From NCBI GenBank assembly GCA_019614645.1, contig JABWDB010000038.1:1674001-1738000 (forward strand): a stretch of 64,000 nt of DNA, in the 5' to 3' direction. The notes under the pieces are model-generated. The model had not been told where the DNA came from, ran no database searches, and saw nothing but the letters and a program-made list of their open reading frames with translations. This DNA comes from Stratiolaelaps scimitus. Its lineage: Eukaryota > Arthropoda > Arachnida > Mesostigmata > Laelapidae. Positions 1 through 13,056 of the stretch are shown here, piece after piece. The position numbers and the translations under genes are program-made. Each line of letters opens with the position of its first letter. The stretch's first letter is position 1.

Positions 1-2049
1 TAATTTCTTCCACTAAATATTATTTCCTTCTCGCAACCATTGATTCAGATGAACTTTCTGGGGTCATTGATATTTCGTTATTGTGGTGGACCTACAACGC
101 AAAAGTGAATGACTTCTGCTTTGACCTAACTGTAGGTTGCACAAGACCTTCCGTTCAGCTCGCTGTTTAGTCATCGTCCAATCGCCATCTGCAATTCCGT
201 CTGTCGGCATTTTGGGGGCTTCACTTCGCTTCTCGGGCCCCCGTTATGTCGGGCCATATGTTTCCTTGGGGTTATTGATACCTCCGATGGCTGTGTTACC
301 ATATCAGTATCGGTTTATAGTAACAACAGTTTATTGAGTGGTCACTCGTGATGGTGGAAAGGGAGTTCAACGGGAAACGGTAGAAAAAGGAAGCCCTGCA
401 GAACCTCTATAGACGACAGTCTGTGTTATGACAATGCCTAGAGGGGGGAACCTCGCTTACAAGTTGTGGGTACACACTACTCGAGCAAGATACTGAACGC
501 AACTAACTCAGTCGACTTGTCAACTTGATTTAGGAGGTCGCAATGGTTACTTTATATGGCTAAATAGGTTATTATTGCTGTACAGATAGCTTTTACAAGG
601 GTCATACTTATAACCATTTCGTAATGCCCATTGCGTCTCATTTAGTCTCAAATCGGTGAAATGTATGCGCTAGCTATACTGTTGCACTTGCACTAGTGTA
701 TGTAAGCGAGAAATACTTTTCTATGTATGCTCCGCTTTATCGGTCTGAGTAGTGACTTCCTCCAGACGGCTTTTCGTTCAGTTCCACTGGGTTCTACTGT
801 CCCGACGATCCTGTGGCAGTTCGGGTTATCATCTAGAGTTGCCTGTTGTTGTTGTTCCGTTTTATATGTCGGTGGCAAATAACAGAGAGCCGTTCAAGAA
901 AATAGCAGATATCTGCGAAGGCCCTTGCCATCGGATAACTGATCTATCTTTACCGAAACGAAGCAGTGACGTTTCTGCGGGACGAAATATTCACATGTGA
1001 TACGTCCCTCCCCCCCCACGCCCTTCGTATTCATCGATGTACGTGAAAGCTGTTCTACGTATCGTGTGACACTCATTCAAATTATATCCGACATAGATGA
1101 TAATATATAAACTCGGCGTTTCGAAGCGTGTCAAATATCGGATATGTTGCTGCATCGGGCGGGAAAATAAATTTCGTTTGTCGCCAGTTAATAGGCACTG
1201 TGTGGGCACCTCTGGTATCCGCCGGATCCTCATGTACATGAAGATCCGAGCCGGCAGGGCATGAGGCTTAAGTAGCAAGATATGCTTTGCATATGTTTAG
1301 AGGTCTCCGCGGAACCAATATTCAACTTCGGGGGTCGAATCTCGTACTCCTTGGACTTAACAATTATCCAGTGGCGACATTTCATTATTATCATTTCATC
1401 GTCCTCCATCAACAGAAAAATCCTAATGTACCCCGTTATCGATTGATTGATAACGAAATTAGATTGATATTGAGATTATCTGCCTAATCTTTGATATCCC
1501 TATCGTTTTATACGCTTGACTTATAATTAAATTTACATCTACTCTGCGATTACAGCGATTTAAAGAATTAACCGCTCCAGTACCTTTTTTATGATAGGTG
1601 GGTTTATTATTGTACCTGTTATCACAGTTCTTGCCTGAATCAACAAAATGCTGACTAAGCGTAGTTCTAGACATAACGGATACGGGCTGGTGGCCAGACG
1701 CCAAACCAAAACAAATCAACATTCTCAACATTTGCTCACCGTGCATCAAGGTTTGATCATTGGATTATGATTGCACTCCTACCAGTAGCATATTCGAATT
1801 AATCCTCATAGCGACAGGGGTGACGGGCGCTTTGTGGGGAATATCAATGCTGAGAGGTTTGAGCTCCCGCAACGATAGAGCAATGTTCTCGAGAATCAAT
1901 TTCCAAACAGTTCTTAGTTCTGTTGTAATAGATTCTAGCGCTATTTATTTTAAGTGTACACTTAAGTGCGAACTCTCAAACGCGATTTCTATTTATTGTC
2001 CAAGAGATTTTGCTGTATGGAAAAATGTGATTCTCTTTTGCATATAGAA
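1..2049. other. No gene recognised
   Basis: All open frames here are under 100 codons, overlap each other on both strands and match no family I know. The only structure noted is a near-perfect 24-bp palindrome at 1224-1247 centred on CATGTACATG, flanked by GCCGG and CCGGC. Confidence 0.6.
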
Positions 2050-2074
2050 TACAAACTCTCCCTTATTCAGGTTT

Positions 2075-2440
2075 ACAGGTTTAGAAATAAGCTATGAACG
2101 CAACTGGCGCGGAATCTGCCAGTATATACGCAGAAGAAAGAAGGACTAAGGCAGGAACTCTGCAGAGACTCAGACGGCTAACTGAAGAGTTATGGAGAAC
2201 TTGGGGTTTGATAAGCAGACGCTGATCCAGCGGATGGTGCGTTTATCCACCCGTAAGAAACCTGTCGAGCTTCTCGATGAGCAGCATTTGGTAAACTCGA
2301 TGAAAAGCACGGGATAAGTCGTAGTAAATGCAATGAAAGTCTCGCGGCGGTTCAGATAGCAGCCCCTGTCATGGACTATGGATGTGACGATGATTTCGGA
2401 CGATATCGCCCTATGGAACAATTCGGCCGTTCCCGTTGAC
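2075..2440 (-). pseudogene. Decayed non-LTR reverse transcriptase fragment
   Basis: Read on the minus strand, 2294-2320 encodes DLSRAFHRV followed by MLLIEKLDRFL. This matches RT motif A of CR1/Jockey-type LINEs (consensus D-L-S-K-A-F-D-x-V, then H-x-x-L-L-x-K-L). A stop follows within a few codons. About 110 bp further along, RVPALVLLSSAYIL looks like a worn version of the next RT block (GVPQGSVLGPLLF) in a shifted frame. No catalytic YADD is visible, and neither element end was found. The family assignment rests on these two blocks only. Confidence 0.5.
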
Positions 2441-3923
2441 ATAATATATTCTGACTTCAAAGGTACATTTGAAACTATGCCTCATGTACTGCTGTTATCG
2501 GTTCAAATTGCAGCTATATACTCGAGGAACGGACATTCAACAAACTGAATATAGTGAAGGACTTGTGAGTACGCTTGTCTCAGTCAATCTAGACCTCGCC
2601 TGAAGATTAGAATTCAAACGCGGAGTAGGACGATGAATAGGGAATTATCTCGATATAAAATAGAATGAAAGCCAGGGATGTTAAACAGCTAAGCCGAATA
2701 ATAAAGAACGATGAAAGTTTCGAAAGGATGTTCGACCTGACAGGAACCAGCTCAAGGAGAGGCTTTGCACTAAATTATGACGAATCGCTAGCGATATCAA
2801 CTCTTAAAATGTGGTATATACATTTATTAATAAGAATAATAATAAAGAGATAATTCTCCAATGTGAGCTGTATGTAAGTCGAGTGACCCGCCGACAGCCG
2901 TGTTAGTTTTTGTCGTTTAACCCGCGCGTTTCGAGGAAGAGACAGGCCATGCTATCCCGTGCTACCGGCCTATGATAGTTCTCGATCAGATGCATGTCCT
3001 CATTTTTTAAATACGGGCGTACCTTTTTTTTTATAAACGACGTTCGTGGGCTCATTTGTACACGATCAAATTGTAAGCTCAGGTCAGCTGGCCTCCCCCA
3101 TCGTCTCCTATTGGTCTTTCCTATGAAAGTTTCCAAATGCGTTGAGAACAGCAAACCTTATGTTCTTGGAAACCATACACTCACCGCTTGGTGGATGTCG
3201 AATTCTAATCATTTAGTGGGGTCGTCACTTACCGCTATGGAGCTGCATTGGTTTCGAAAGTAGCAGCTCCGTCTACTGCATAGGAGTTCACGTTCCTAAT
3301 TAAATTCTTTGATTTCTAATACTTCGTTGAAAAGGCCGAAATTCTAAAATAGTTGCATATTGACGATAAGGATTTCTCAGTAGCTACCATTACTTTGACA
3401 GACAACGCAATAATTCCGAGTATAAATTGAAAAATAGTTAGCTAACACTATCCATAGGGGTGTGCTCATCCGGGAAATAGAAAACGACACGTGTTGAGCA
3501 AGGCGATCATTGAACCGTAAGAAAATACCGTCGATGTCAGAGCCTTTCTTCTTATCTGAGACTATACACACACACACACACACACATATTTGGAGTTAGC
3601 CACCAACTGCTGTTGCAGTTGCCCGATAAGTAGCTCCCGCCTAGATCATATATAAGTAGAGTGCAATTATGATATTCATCTATAGGATCGATTCTTTCAA
3701 TAACTTGTGATAATAAATATTATAATTGCAGTTCAGTTAGCGGATGCCAGTGAGAGTGATTTTATCTTTGTGCACCTCTTTTTGGGATGCCGTTTGTTAA
3801 AGCGATGAATTCAGAGCGCCATAGGAATAAATGATATTGTGATTATTAGTATATTACATAATATTTATTTATAAATTATGTGATGTATTATTAATAGTCA
3901 AATATTTTCCGCATCCATTTCAG
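2441..3923. other. No gene recognised; contains a CA microsatellite
   Basis: Only short chance ORFs are present. A (CA)n run lies at about 3565-3586. The stretch from 3840 to 3905 is very AT-rich. A candidate 3' splice acceptor (pyrimidine-rich, ending CATTTCAG) ends at 3923. Confidence 0.5.
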
Positions 3924-4456
3924 ACTTCCACGAGGGCCTGATCGTGCTTCTCCACCGTGTCCACACATTGTGCACCGATTATTCACCCTGGCGGGTCATG
4001 GAGTTATCGTAACTATATGAAGATTTTGCGAAGAATTTGTTTTGCGATGTACTGGGCCCTTTGAGCTCGCTGACGGATCTTGCACCGTCCTGAATATGTC
4101 TCGCAATGATCCCGAATTCATTGGGAATCCTCCCAGACTACCAAGTGAACACGGTATCGAACATAACAGTCCAGAACTCCATTTAGAAGATGCATCTCAT
4201 CAGATCTGTAACGAAACGCAAGTTATCGAAAGTCGACACTATTGCCAAAGTCAACGCTACTGCAGGATTCTCTTCGGCCGTCATAGAAACCTTACAAGAC
4301 AACAAGCCGTATAATTGGCAATTCACAATGGAACAATGTATTGTTGACCGACTAGGAGGAAGGTGTTGTCATTTTCGGGACGAAACGTGTTCACCAATGG
4401 CTGAACCACGCGACAATTTGCTCGTGAAGTCTCGAACAACACATCGCTTCATAACA
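3924..4456 (+). other. Candidate 5' UTR part of exon 1
   Basis: A plausible acceptor ends at 3923, and the sequence from there to the chosen start codon at 4457 has higher GC than the upstream DNA. The frame of exon 1 is also open upstream to an in-frame ATG at 4190, with an in-frame TAG just before it. The coding start could therefore be 4190 (89 extra residues). I prefer 4457 because it puts a basic n-region and hydrophobic stretch near the N-terminus and has a better initiation context (A at -3, G at +4). Confidence 0.3.
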
Positions 4457-4711
4457 ATGGACTCACCATCAGTGAATGTACCCCAACGTGAACGAGTACG
4501 AAATCAACAAAGACGGATAAGGACACGATGGCGTTCTAGTCTAGCATTGAACTACTACTACTACTATCTTATTCATTCCGTGTGTGTTTGGCTAGCACTC
4601 TGGGGCGCCGTGTTAGGTTCGCCGGGGCTCGTAGGGGCGGCGGCCGTCGTTCATGATCAGGAAAACAAAGCTAATCTCGACGTGGTCACACAAATGGGAG
4701 ATTCGCCTCTG
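4457..4711 (+). CDS. Exon 1 of a 5-exon single-pass membrane protein gene (signal peptide exon)
   Basis: This exon encodes residues 1-85 of a predicted 410-residue protein. Residues 10-26 are strongly basic (many Arg). Residues 33-37 are five Tyr from a TAC repeat. Residues 38-65 are hydrophobic (LIHSVCVWLALWGAVLG), so the N-terminus is a long-n-region signal peptide or a signal anchor. The exon ends in a consensus donor (CTG|GTGAGT) in phase 0. The next exon found with a phase-0 acceptor is at 36131, implying a 31.4-kb intron. I do not recognise the family. The linkage to exons 2-5 is inferred from strand, phase and splice-site quality. Extra phase-0 exons inside intron 1 cannot be excluded. 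Confidence 0.55.
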
Positions 4712-4839
4712 GTGAGTATTTAGTTATATGTTATTTATACATACAGTTTTATATAAATATCTATATAGTTAGTCGCCTAATAAGAGTTCCCGCGTATTTC
4801 CGCGTTCCCGAGTACTTGTATATATATATATATATATAT

Positions 4840-5016
4840 ATGACGATTGTATACATATTCTTTCTATACTTCAAAAAATTACGCACTCAGGACTCATTTA
4901 GCACTCAGGACCAAATCAGCATCAGCGGCAAAGAATTAATGACCCAGACATGAAAAAAAAAATATATATATATTTTTTTTTTGGAAGTGTAGAAAGAATA
5001 TGTATACAATCGTCAT
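4840..5016. repeat. Foldback element, 40-bp inverted arms
   Basis: The arms 4840-4879 and 4977-5016 are inverted copies with about two mismatches. The spacer holds a tandem 11-bp repeat (GCACTCAGGAC at about 4883 and 4901) and its own A/T palindrome at 4952-4982. The unit follows a short TA tract and begins about 130 bp into intron 1. It resembles a small foldback or MITE-like insertion, with no coding sequence. Transcribed in the intron, it would form a stable hairpin. Confidence 0.7.
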
Positions 5017-8000
5017 AGGTAACTATTTGTTTCAGTTGATACGTTGTGGTATTGATCAATCGATTTTTCACTGTTTGGTGTCCTATACATTTATATAGGA
5101 GGATGCTCATTGTTCTTGTTGTTAAAAGTCTTGAAACGCTGGAGGGATTTTAAGCGATGTTTGCCGTACCCCTAAGTAACTTTTCTGGGTTATTTTCTTT
5201 CTTTTTGTCTGAAAGAAAGTTTGGTTGCTATTATTAGCTTGCTGCATAAAGATCGGCAATTAGAATATCTAATTCCATTAACCCGTATTGAAAAACATAA
5301 CGAATGATTTAAAAAAGGTCCTTTTTGAAATTCTTAATTTTCGCCAGTCTCCCATAGGGTTCCGCAACCCTGTATACTATACTTATTGAAGCGTCGATCA
5401 AAGTCGTTCTCGAATCAAATATTATAATAAGTTATGGTTCTTGGAATCGATACGGTTCGGACCAGGGGCATACAAATTTTGTGAGATGTCATGCTAAACA
5501 GAATGAATAGAGTCCTCCATTCGAGAGAGGCACTTCGCAATCGATGCGGATCTGTCATATGAGCTGAGAAATAACTCAATTGTGAACTACAAATGAGCAT
5601 TTCACGCCTCAAATTTTAGTTGTTTTTTTGCAACCGAGCATTGGCTGATATCAACGGTCCCATGAACTGCCGTCTCCACCCTTGTATTTCGAGTGCGTGT
5701 AAATCTAGTCACGTATATCTACCTGAGACTCTTGTGCCCCAAACTTAATTCCACCTCGGGGCAACCTCGGGGATGTGGACAAGCTCAAGGGGGGTTGAGG
5801 GCGTTTCTTCATTTCTATTTCTAGGCTAAATCATTATAGCTGACGTTCATATTCGAAACGTGTATATGGTATAATTATAATGATGCTAATATAGACAAGT
5901 TTGATTGCTGTTTCATGTATTAGATTTAAGTACCACTACAAATGTACGCCTAATCACGGTCACTTTTAGGGACAAATATAATACTTAAATTCGTATGTAG
6001 ATACATACATGTATACAAAATCTGCTTCCAATTTTCTACTAAACTGAGACGCACGGTTGGTGTTTTGAAAGTTTTTAAGGGGGGTTGTATTTGATGTTAT
6101 AAGGAGTAAAATTCACATGGACATGTCACATTTGACTTTTTTACGAAGTCCTATACAAAGCCATACATATAAAGAGTTGTTCTTTTGTGAAGGTGATTTG
6201 TGGGACCGATGTTCAGAGACTATCGTTGTGCGAATTAACCGCGAGCAAGTCACTTATTCTGTTTGAGTCTGTTTGCGACGAAAACTCCGGCTGGCGCTCG
6301 TGGTAGATCATCTTTTATACCGCTGCCACACCCAGCACAATCTGTTGAAGTCGGCGATGGGCCAGAGAAGTATTAGTAATTTTATTCTTCGAGAGGTATA
6401 TTACACTTCGTTCTGCAGACATCGTCTTATTTAGACTTATCGCAATACAAGGACAATTAAGTGGGTGCTTAATTTGAAAGCAGCGACACCCAGGTTACAA
6501 CAATCGCTCAAAGCCAATTATGCTTGGTATATAAGAATAATTATTGGACATGAGCTAGCACTATGTATTTAGCTCATCTAGCGCATTATGCTTAGGCAGG
6601 GCAATTTGGCCTTTCAAGATACGCTGGTGACCTTTGCTTATCGTCTGAACTCACACTTCGAAAGCCACTTTCGTTTAGCTAACAACGTTTCGCTAGTGAA
6701 GATCACAGAACAGCACAATTGGTACGTTCATGAATATCATTCTATTGATCGTATTCGAATGGAAGGCCATTAATCGTCCCTCAGATTCTATGGGTTTACA
6801 GTTAAAAGGATGAATGCACATGCCGCTATCGTGTACATCTTTGTTCAACCAAGAAACAAGCACAGGTCTCTGTCAATAATCGGTGTGCAGATGAGCGCTG
6901 ACAACATTAACGCGCGACCACATCCATACGACGTTCCGCAGAACGGCAGCGACATTGATAAACGCTTTGTTGCCATCGCAAAGCTTACCTTGAGCAAACA
7001 AGCAACTGTTCATGGCATGGGGTACCGGTAAATAGACTGAACAAAGCGGGAGGGATTTTCGTTAATTTGTTGCACTTGAGAGTCAAACTGATCAGCATCA
7101 ACCTTGTTTTTGTTGGATTTTTAAGGGCATTTATCTATGCGGAGTCCATCAATTTCGAACAAAGAGAGCGATTTTTTAACGTGTGAGTTATGACGGTTGA
7201 CTAAATTTGGGCTGGCCCTGACACTTCTTGAGTCCTAAATGCACCGGTGGACAGGCGTGGAACTCAGGTCACTCGTTAGCTAAGCTCGTTTCAGTTCTAC
7301 AAGCAAATAGAAAAATTGCCAGACAGTGTCATCATGCACAGTAGTAATGAAATGACAACGCACCTCAACATCGACAATTATTGAACGGTTTGCATTCTTT
7401 TTTTAGATTCTCTTATAGTTTGCGCAAAGGGCTACATGTTTGAAGACCGCACTGCGATGGCTTATATTCGCCGTCTGACTAGTTTCAAGAGGTTGTGGAC
7501 TTCATGTATAATGCTTGGCATAATTAAGGAATTATAGCTCACAATAGCTACGATAGCTTTTATGTTCCAAATCTCCGTTTCGTAATAATTAACGCAATGT
7601 ATCAACATTCTGAAGTTGTTCGCCGGTTGTGCTGCGCTGCTTAATGTCACGTTTGGATAAATAAGATGGTGGGGGTCCGCGGGTTACACAAGGTTCACGT
7701 TGTGACAAGGCCGAAGTGGTTGCTGTTTTTCACGAACTCGGAGCAGACCAAGAATGTGAATTCCTGTACGGGAAATATAGTCAATCGCAAATTAATGACC
7801 TCTGAAAGTAGAATCAGGGCCTACCGATTGTAATCTGGTCCAGTGTTGAAACGGGAAAAATGTACATACAAATTCAAATTTATCACTTTAAATGTTCATT
7901 CCGAATTTATCGGGTTTATCCTAAACTCGGGTGTGGTCGAACTATCTGTAGAACGCACGCAATAGTAACAGAGCTCAAATGTAGACAAAAGGAACAATTT

Positions 8001-8115
8001 ATTTTTCTCGCCAATTATTGTGCTTGCTTCGCAGAACTAACGCATGACGTTTTGAATATAATTGCCCATATGTATAGCCGTACTCCAAGCCATGGTGATT
8101 CCCCATAGAAATTCC
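5017..8115. other. Intron 1 sequence, nothing recognised
   Basis: There are only short, mutually overlapping ORFs and no transposon motif that I can recognise. Confidence 0.5.
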
Positions 8116-8231
8116 ACTTATTCTAACTAACTGTTTTTCATAGTAATACCTAAGAGGTTAAGAGCTGATGCCTGTCAGATAGGGGAACAGCTGAGGGTCA
8201 ACTCGAAAAAACAGTTAACTTATTCTAACTA
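8116..8231 (+). repeat. Short retroposed unit with 14-bp target-site duplication
   Basis: A perfect 14-bp direct repeat, ACTTATTCTAACTA, lies at 8116-8129 and 8218-8231. It brackets an 88-bp insert. The insert shares its last 65 or so bases (about 8152-8217) with the unit at 47690-47748, including the block AGGGGAACAGCTGAGGGTCA and the end GAAAAAACAGTT. The TSD length suits LINE-type reverse transcription. The shared end would be the 3' end on the plus strand, with different 5' truncation points in the two copies. The parent element was not identified. Confidence 0.7.
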
Positions 8232-11200
8232 GAATTATGAAGAGTCGCCTATTATGCAAGCGAAATGAGATGGCACTCGATGAGACTACATTAAGATTGA
8301 ATGAGTTCAGTTCCCATTGAAATATGCTCAAAGATGCTTTGCCCTTTTCACCGTACTCCTATTCATTTCGGCCATTCGCCCGCATTCGCTTCTCGCAAAC
8401 GCGTCCATTGAGATGACATCCGAGCGGCAGATGATAATCACCAGACCCTGGCAGACTCAAGGGACGGATTGACATGGAAGGATATAACTGCGCCATATCC
8501 AGCCGGAACCTTAGACAACGACGAAGGTCGGGAGGTCGTCGGACTGTGTATGACCACCATCGTAAACATATCGGACATTGGTGGAGATAAAAATAAAGAT
8601 TTTGTGATGATGCTATTATTACCATAGCATTAATACGACAAGATTATCTTTATTATGTATTATTATTATTATTAAGATTCTCTTATTATCATTATCATCA
8701 AATTATTATGGGATAGCTTAGGGGATAACTCATTATATTTATTAACTTCTCTCAGCAGATAGAGAGAGATAGACAGACAAATAAATAAATAAATTTATAG
8801 AATCGTAGGGGGTAGAGAAAAAATACAGGCGGGGGCCTAATAACAGGATAATAATAATCGGCCTTGAAGATTACAACGATTTAACTTGCACAAGAGGGTG
8901 TCGCTGTAATAAATACCATTTTGATCATAGTTATTATTATATTGTTGTTGTTGTTGATGTTGTTTACCTCCGTGCTTTCCTCGTTATCTGATCTATCGGT
9001 CTGCCGTTCGGTAGATAGAACACCGGTATAATATTATAAATAGGGCTGTACGGAGGCACACTCGTATGATTCTGAATATTTATTATTATTTAAAATATTA
9101 TTAGCGATATGGTTATGTGTATATTCCCGCCGTCGTGTGGGTTGATTTCTGTCGCTATTCAGCCAAGATACGTCCGCACAAATCTGTCGTCTTATGTCGT
9201 TTAACGCTTCTTCCGCTGTGGACAGAGCTAGTCATTATTCGAACGAATTGTAGGATCACAGATCACAGATTTGCACAGGTAGCGCAACACTATAGCAAAC
9301 TCCCACGTACCTTAAACAGGTTGTTTCGGAGAGATGAGCAAGCACTAAATGGAAGGAACGATTTTACAAAGCCGAACGCTAATTATTATGATGATGTCAA
9401 TGAACTATAATGTTCATCCCACAGTTCGTCCCACAGATGCCATAGTGGTATAATATATGATCGGACCGCAAAATAACACACGTAATTACATGTGCAATAT
9501 ATAGAGTCATACATAAATACTACAATACAATCATATTGTATTGAACAGTTTTTGAGGTAACTCTCTCGCTATCGCCAAGTAAATCGTATTTTATTGTAAA
9601 ATCCTAAGATCACAGGTTCGAGCTTCATAAAGTTACCTATCCGTCTGCATAAAATGCGTATCTGTAATATATTGTATACTTTGGTCTCATATTTATTTTG
9701 ACGTGAAAGGAAAAAGACACTGCTGTATCAATAAGAAAGTTCTTTTTAGTGTATTATCACCAATTATCGTATGTAATAGGCCCAAGGGTCTATGTGTGTC
9801 TCTACATCTGCTATATTAGCATTTGCGCCGTCAATCCCATTTGCCTGGTTACACATAGCTTAAGTGACAGTTATTAGATCACCGAGGATGATATTGAACA
9901 AGACATCCTCAAAGCGCTTTAACTATAGCGAGAATTTAACCTTACTTCGCCGGTATCGGCGGTGGATAGCCAGCCACTTCACGGCTATTCTAGCCCCAGT
10001 GGACCGCCTGTGAGATCGTTTCTTCGACCACTTTTAACGAAAGCAACATTGTGCCGCCATTATTTGTGCTTTGAGTCAATCATGTATAACACGAAAGCTG
10101 ACTAAAGTGATACAATGTAGCAGGTTGTGTTAAGGATACAAGTCGCATGTGCGGCAAATAGTTCTCATTTCTCAATAAATCGTAGTTTTTCGTTTAGTTT
10201 ATACAATCAACGTTCGCGATGACATTCGCTCACACGTTTAACCTTTCGGATGTACGTATTCTCTCGGGATAGTGAATTTGCGGAAAAATACCTGAACGCA
10301 TTATCTAGATCGTTTGAAAAATAGTAGGGTGTATTTATTTATTTATATGTATATTTATTTTATTTGCGCTATTTGTCTAGCCCCATTATTAGGCGATCAA
10401 ACCGATAGCAATGAGTGTATGTTGTGAGTAGTGCCGCGGGGATACGGGCAGAGAGAAAGAGCTCGTAATCTGATCAACGTGAGGCCGACGAAGACCACTG
10501 AGCTCGGGTGTGCTTCAGACGAGCTTCGATGCTATTTGGCACTGATGGCAACACCACATGACATCAAAATGGTCACAAGTGGGACACACTTCCGGCAGTT
10601 GATAGGCTACGACCATCGAGTACTGCGCTGTGCTGTCGTGTGTTACCGTGAGGTATCAACGTTGAGTGAACCAAGCCGAACTAAGTAAAGCACGAGACTA
10701 TAGTCGGTTTTCAACCCTAACACCAGCCCTGTATTCAGCCTATTGTGAACTGGCAATATTCTCGACAATGCTGACTCGGTCTCTACAAAAGGGGACGACA
10801 GCGGCAGCGGGGCCTTTTAATTTGCACATTGTTGACATACGCTGTTGTCATTGTTGCTACTGCTGTTGTCGAAAATAGCCACCGGGAGAACGGGGGGGGG
10901 GAGGGGGATTCAATCGGAGAGTTCAGTTCATTGTTAGCAATTAGTGACTGAGCCGTAAACAAGTGTTTGTTGCTTGGTTGGTAGTGAAGAATGAATCAAT
11001 GCGGTTTTTCAGCGTTGTTATGAATTTTCTGGCCCGCTTTTGCAATTACGATCATCTTACATATACAGAGTACATTCGTTTCGGTATCCGTACTGTGAGA
11101 TGGTCGACTCGCATCTGTTACGCTGACACACACAGATTGAAATGTAGAACATTACAGCATCGAGATAAGGCATGAGGTATGTCTCATAAGTTGAGCGTGT

Positions 11201-11718
11201 TCGCTGTGACGTCGAGAGAGGATGTTGACCCTTTCGAACAGCCTGTGCCTCGTGGGCCCTGTTTTCCACTGCGGAACTAAACTGTCATAGCCTAGCAAGG
11301 GGAATCTACTACAGATCCCCATGACAGAGAGATACATACAAGATTATCCGTTTTTTAAAGGCTCATAAAACTACTGCATCCTATCTCGTTTGTGTTGCCA
11401 AAATCCTTAAATCTCAATAAAATGGGGTGTTGCATACCAAAGGAGTAGATATTATCGGGACAGCGATGGATGGATCAACTTTTTGTACGTTTGAATAAAT
11501 TGCTAATTCTGCCTCGTTTGATTTTTGTGATTTCTACCATAGTCAACAGTGATCTAGAGCTTCCCATAATCGTGTGAAAGGAACTCGGAGAATGGTAACA
11601 AACAACATCCGGAGGCCATTAAGCTTAGGCTTTCTGTTTGATATCTCCTAGTTTCAGAGCAGATGGACACGTTTGTCGCAGTCGTTGGTTAGACAAACCT
11701 TACGCACCGGGTCATTCA

Positions 11719-11720
<2 letters not shown>
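8232..11720. other. Intron 1 sequence, nothing recognised
   Basis: This stretch is AT-rich, with trinucleotide runs near 8660-8680 (ATT) and 8943-8958 (TTG). An ORF at 10431-10688 has no supporting splice sites or known motif. Confidence 0.5.
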
Positions 11721-11721
<1 letters not shown>

Positions 11722-11771
<50 letters not shown>

Positions 11772-11772
11772 T
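11722..11772. repeat. TA microsatellite
   Basis: An almost pure (TA)n tract with one GT interruption near 11755. It lies immediately before the mariner insertion, consistent with elements that target TA. Confidence 0.95.
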
Positions 11773-11787
11773 ATGTTGACAATGATA

Positions 11788-12771
11788 TTAGGTTGGAAAG
11801 ATTTTTTAGTATGAGGTAGAGGTATGCACTTCTTTTATTTAGATACTGGTCCCAGAGTTCTGGCAGCCTTCTAACGGCTAGGTATGCACCATTTCGATTA
11901 GCATTTATAACGGGCTTAAATCGGAAGAATAGTGGGGGATGTCATCGCTCAATCTTGTTATCATTGTCATCGAGCAGCCACACTCGGTGCTTCCTATCGC
12001 CATGCCAATTATTCACGAGTCCCTTCAAGAACTCGAGATATCGAGCCGAGTCCATTTTTTCTTTTGGGTACAAAATCTCGTAGTAGCAAATCCCGTTGAA
12101 ATCCATTGTAAGTGAGCATTACTTTAACCTCGAATCTATTTTGTACTGCTACCGCCATTGCCTGTTCACCCGGTCGAACGGATTGTTTCACTTCATCTAT
12201 TTCTGGTCCCCTATACAGGCTGACCCATGTCCCGTCCACTGCAACGGTATGCTCTAGGTGACTCTTTTGCTATTTTTAATAATTCGACGACATGTTTCAC
12301 GAGGCACACCAATTTTAGCCGACAAATTCCTCAATGACCAAGCTCTACTTTTCTCAAAAGCGTTTTCACTGGTCATTTCGATCCCGTCGTTTAATCGAGA
12401 TTCGAGAAGGGATGGGCGCCCTCGATGTTCATTAATGTCCCAGTCGCCTTGCCTAAACTGCGCACACCAACGGCACACCTGTCGTCGATTCAATTCATTA
12501 TGGCGTGCACACTAACCAACCTTCGATGGATTTCAACTGGACATTTCTTCTCTTGAAACAAACTTGACACTTTCCCTCTGAGAATACAAGTCTGAGGGAC
12601 CTCCGCCGGTTGCCATTTCGAACGCCCAACGAAAGCCGAATCCTAGCGGCTTCCGCGCCGCCTGCTTGCTAATTGTTGTGTTTCACTACCCGCCAAATTT
12701 GAATTCAAACCGGCCAAGAATAAGAATTCGAGGCTAAACTATAGGAGTGCGTTTTTTTTGGGTCAACCTAA
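11788..12771 (-). mobile_element. Mariner-family element, internally deleted copy 1
   Basis: The element is 984 bp, flanked by TA duplications at 11786-11787 and 12772-12773. Its ends begin TTAGGTTG on both sides (inverted), with a longer imperfect TIR. The transposase is on the minus strand. Compared with the copy at 37121, it lacks about 45 bp near 11955 but retains the 12100-12600 section that the other copy has lost. Intact mariners are about 1.3 kb, so this is a deletion derivative and not autonomous. Confidence 0.85.
11930..12493 (-). pseudogene. Mariner transposase relic
   Basis: The N-terminal part (minus strand from 12493) shows the HTH region (RRQVCRWCAQFRQGDWDIN, then NLSAKIGVPRETCRRII). 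A frame change near 12250 leads to DGTWVSLYRGPEID, which corresponds to the first catalytic Asp block (DETWVxxYxPE). Then comes DFVPKRKNGL, like the family's YEFVPKGxTV. The C-terminal catalytic half is reduced to scraps around 11930-12000. The first Asp is preserved, but the protein is broken by frame changes and deletion, so no active transposase is expected. Confidence 0.8.
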
Positions 12772-12775
12772 TATA

Positions 12776-13012
12776 CAGTGCTGTGCATAAGCTTAACGAA
12801 CCCCCTATATTTCAACAAATCGTTACAAAGAATACACATTTGAGACATTTATTCTGTATCAGATTAATGTACGTGTCAAATAACATACACACCACAAAGA
12901 ACAGCGCATATGACGGCGCACACAGCTTACTACAATGAAATGTGTCATATTTCGGTTGTGCAAAAGGATAACGCACCCTCAGTTATCGAGTGCTCTCGCT
13001 CAATTTATTCCC
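12776..13012 (+). repeat. Left long TIR of the Tc3-like element
   Basis: This is the inverted partner of 14111-14347. From visual alignment the two arms are over 90% identical, with scattered substitutions and one or two single-base indels. Identity falls off sharply after about 13012. Confidence 0.85.
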
Positions 13013-13056
13013 GTTTTCTTGTGCTAATCAGTACCGTGAGGCCCATCCTTGCTAAT

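Noticed and set aside
4042..4314. 90-codon plus-strand ORF upstream of exon 1
   Set aside because: It overlaps the exon 1 frame and has no motif; more likely 5' UTR sequence.
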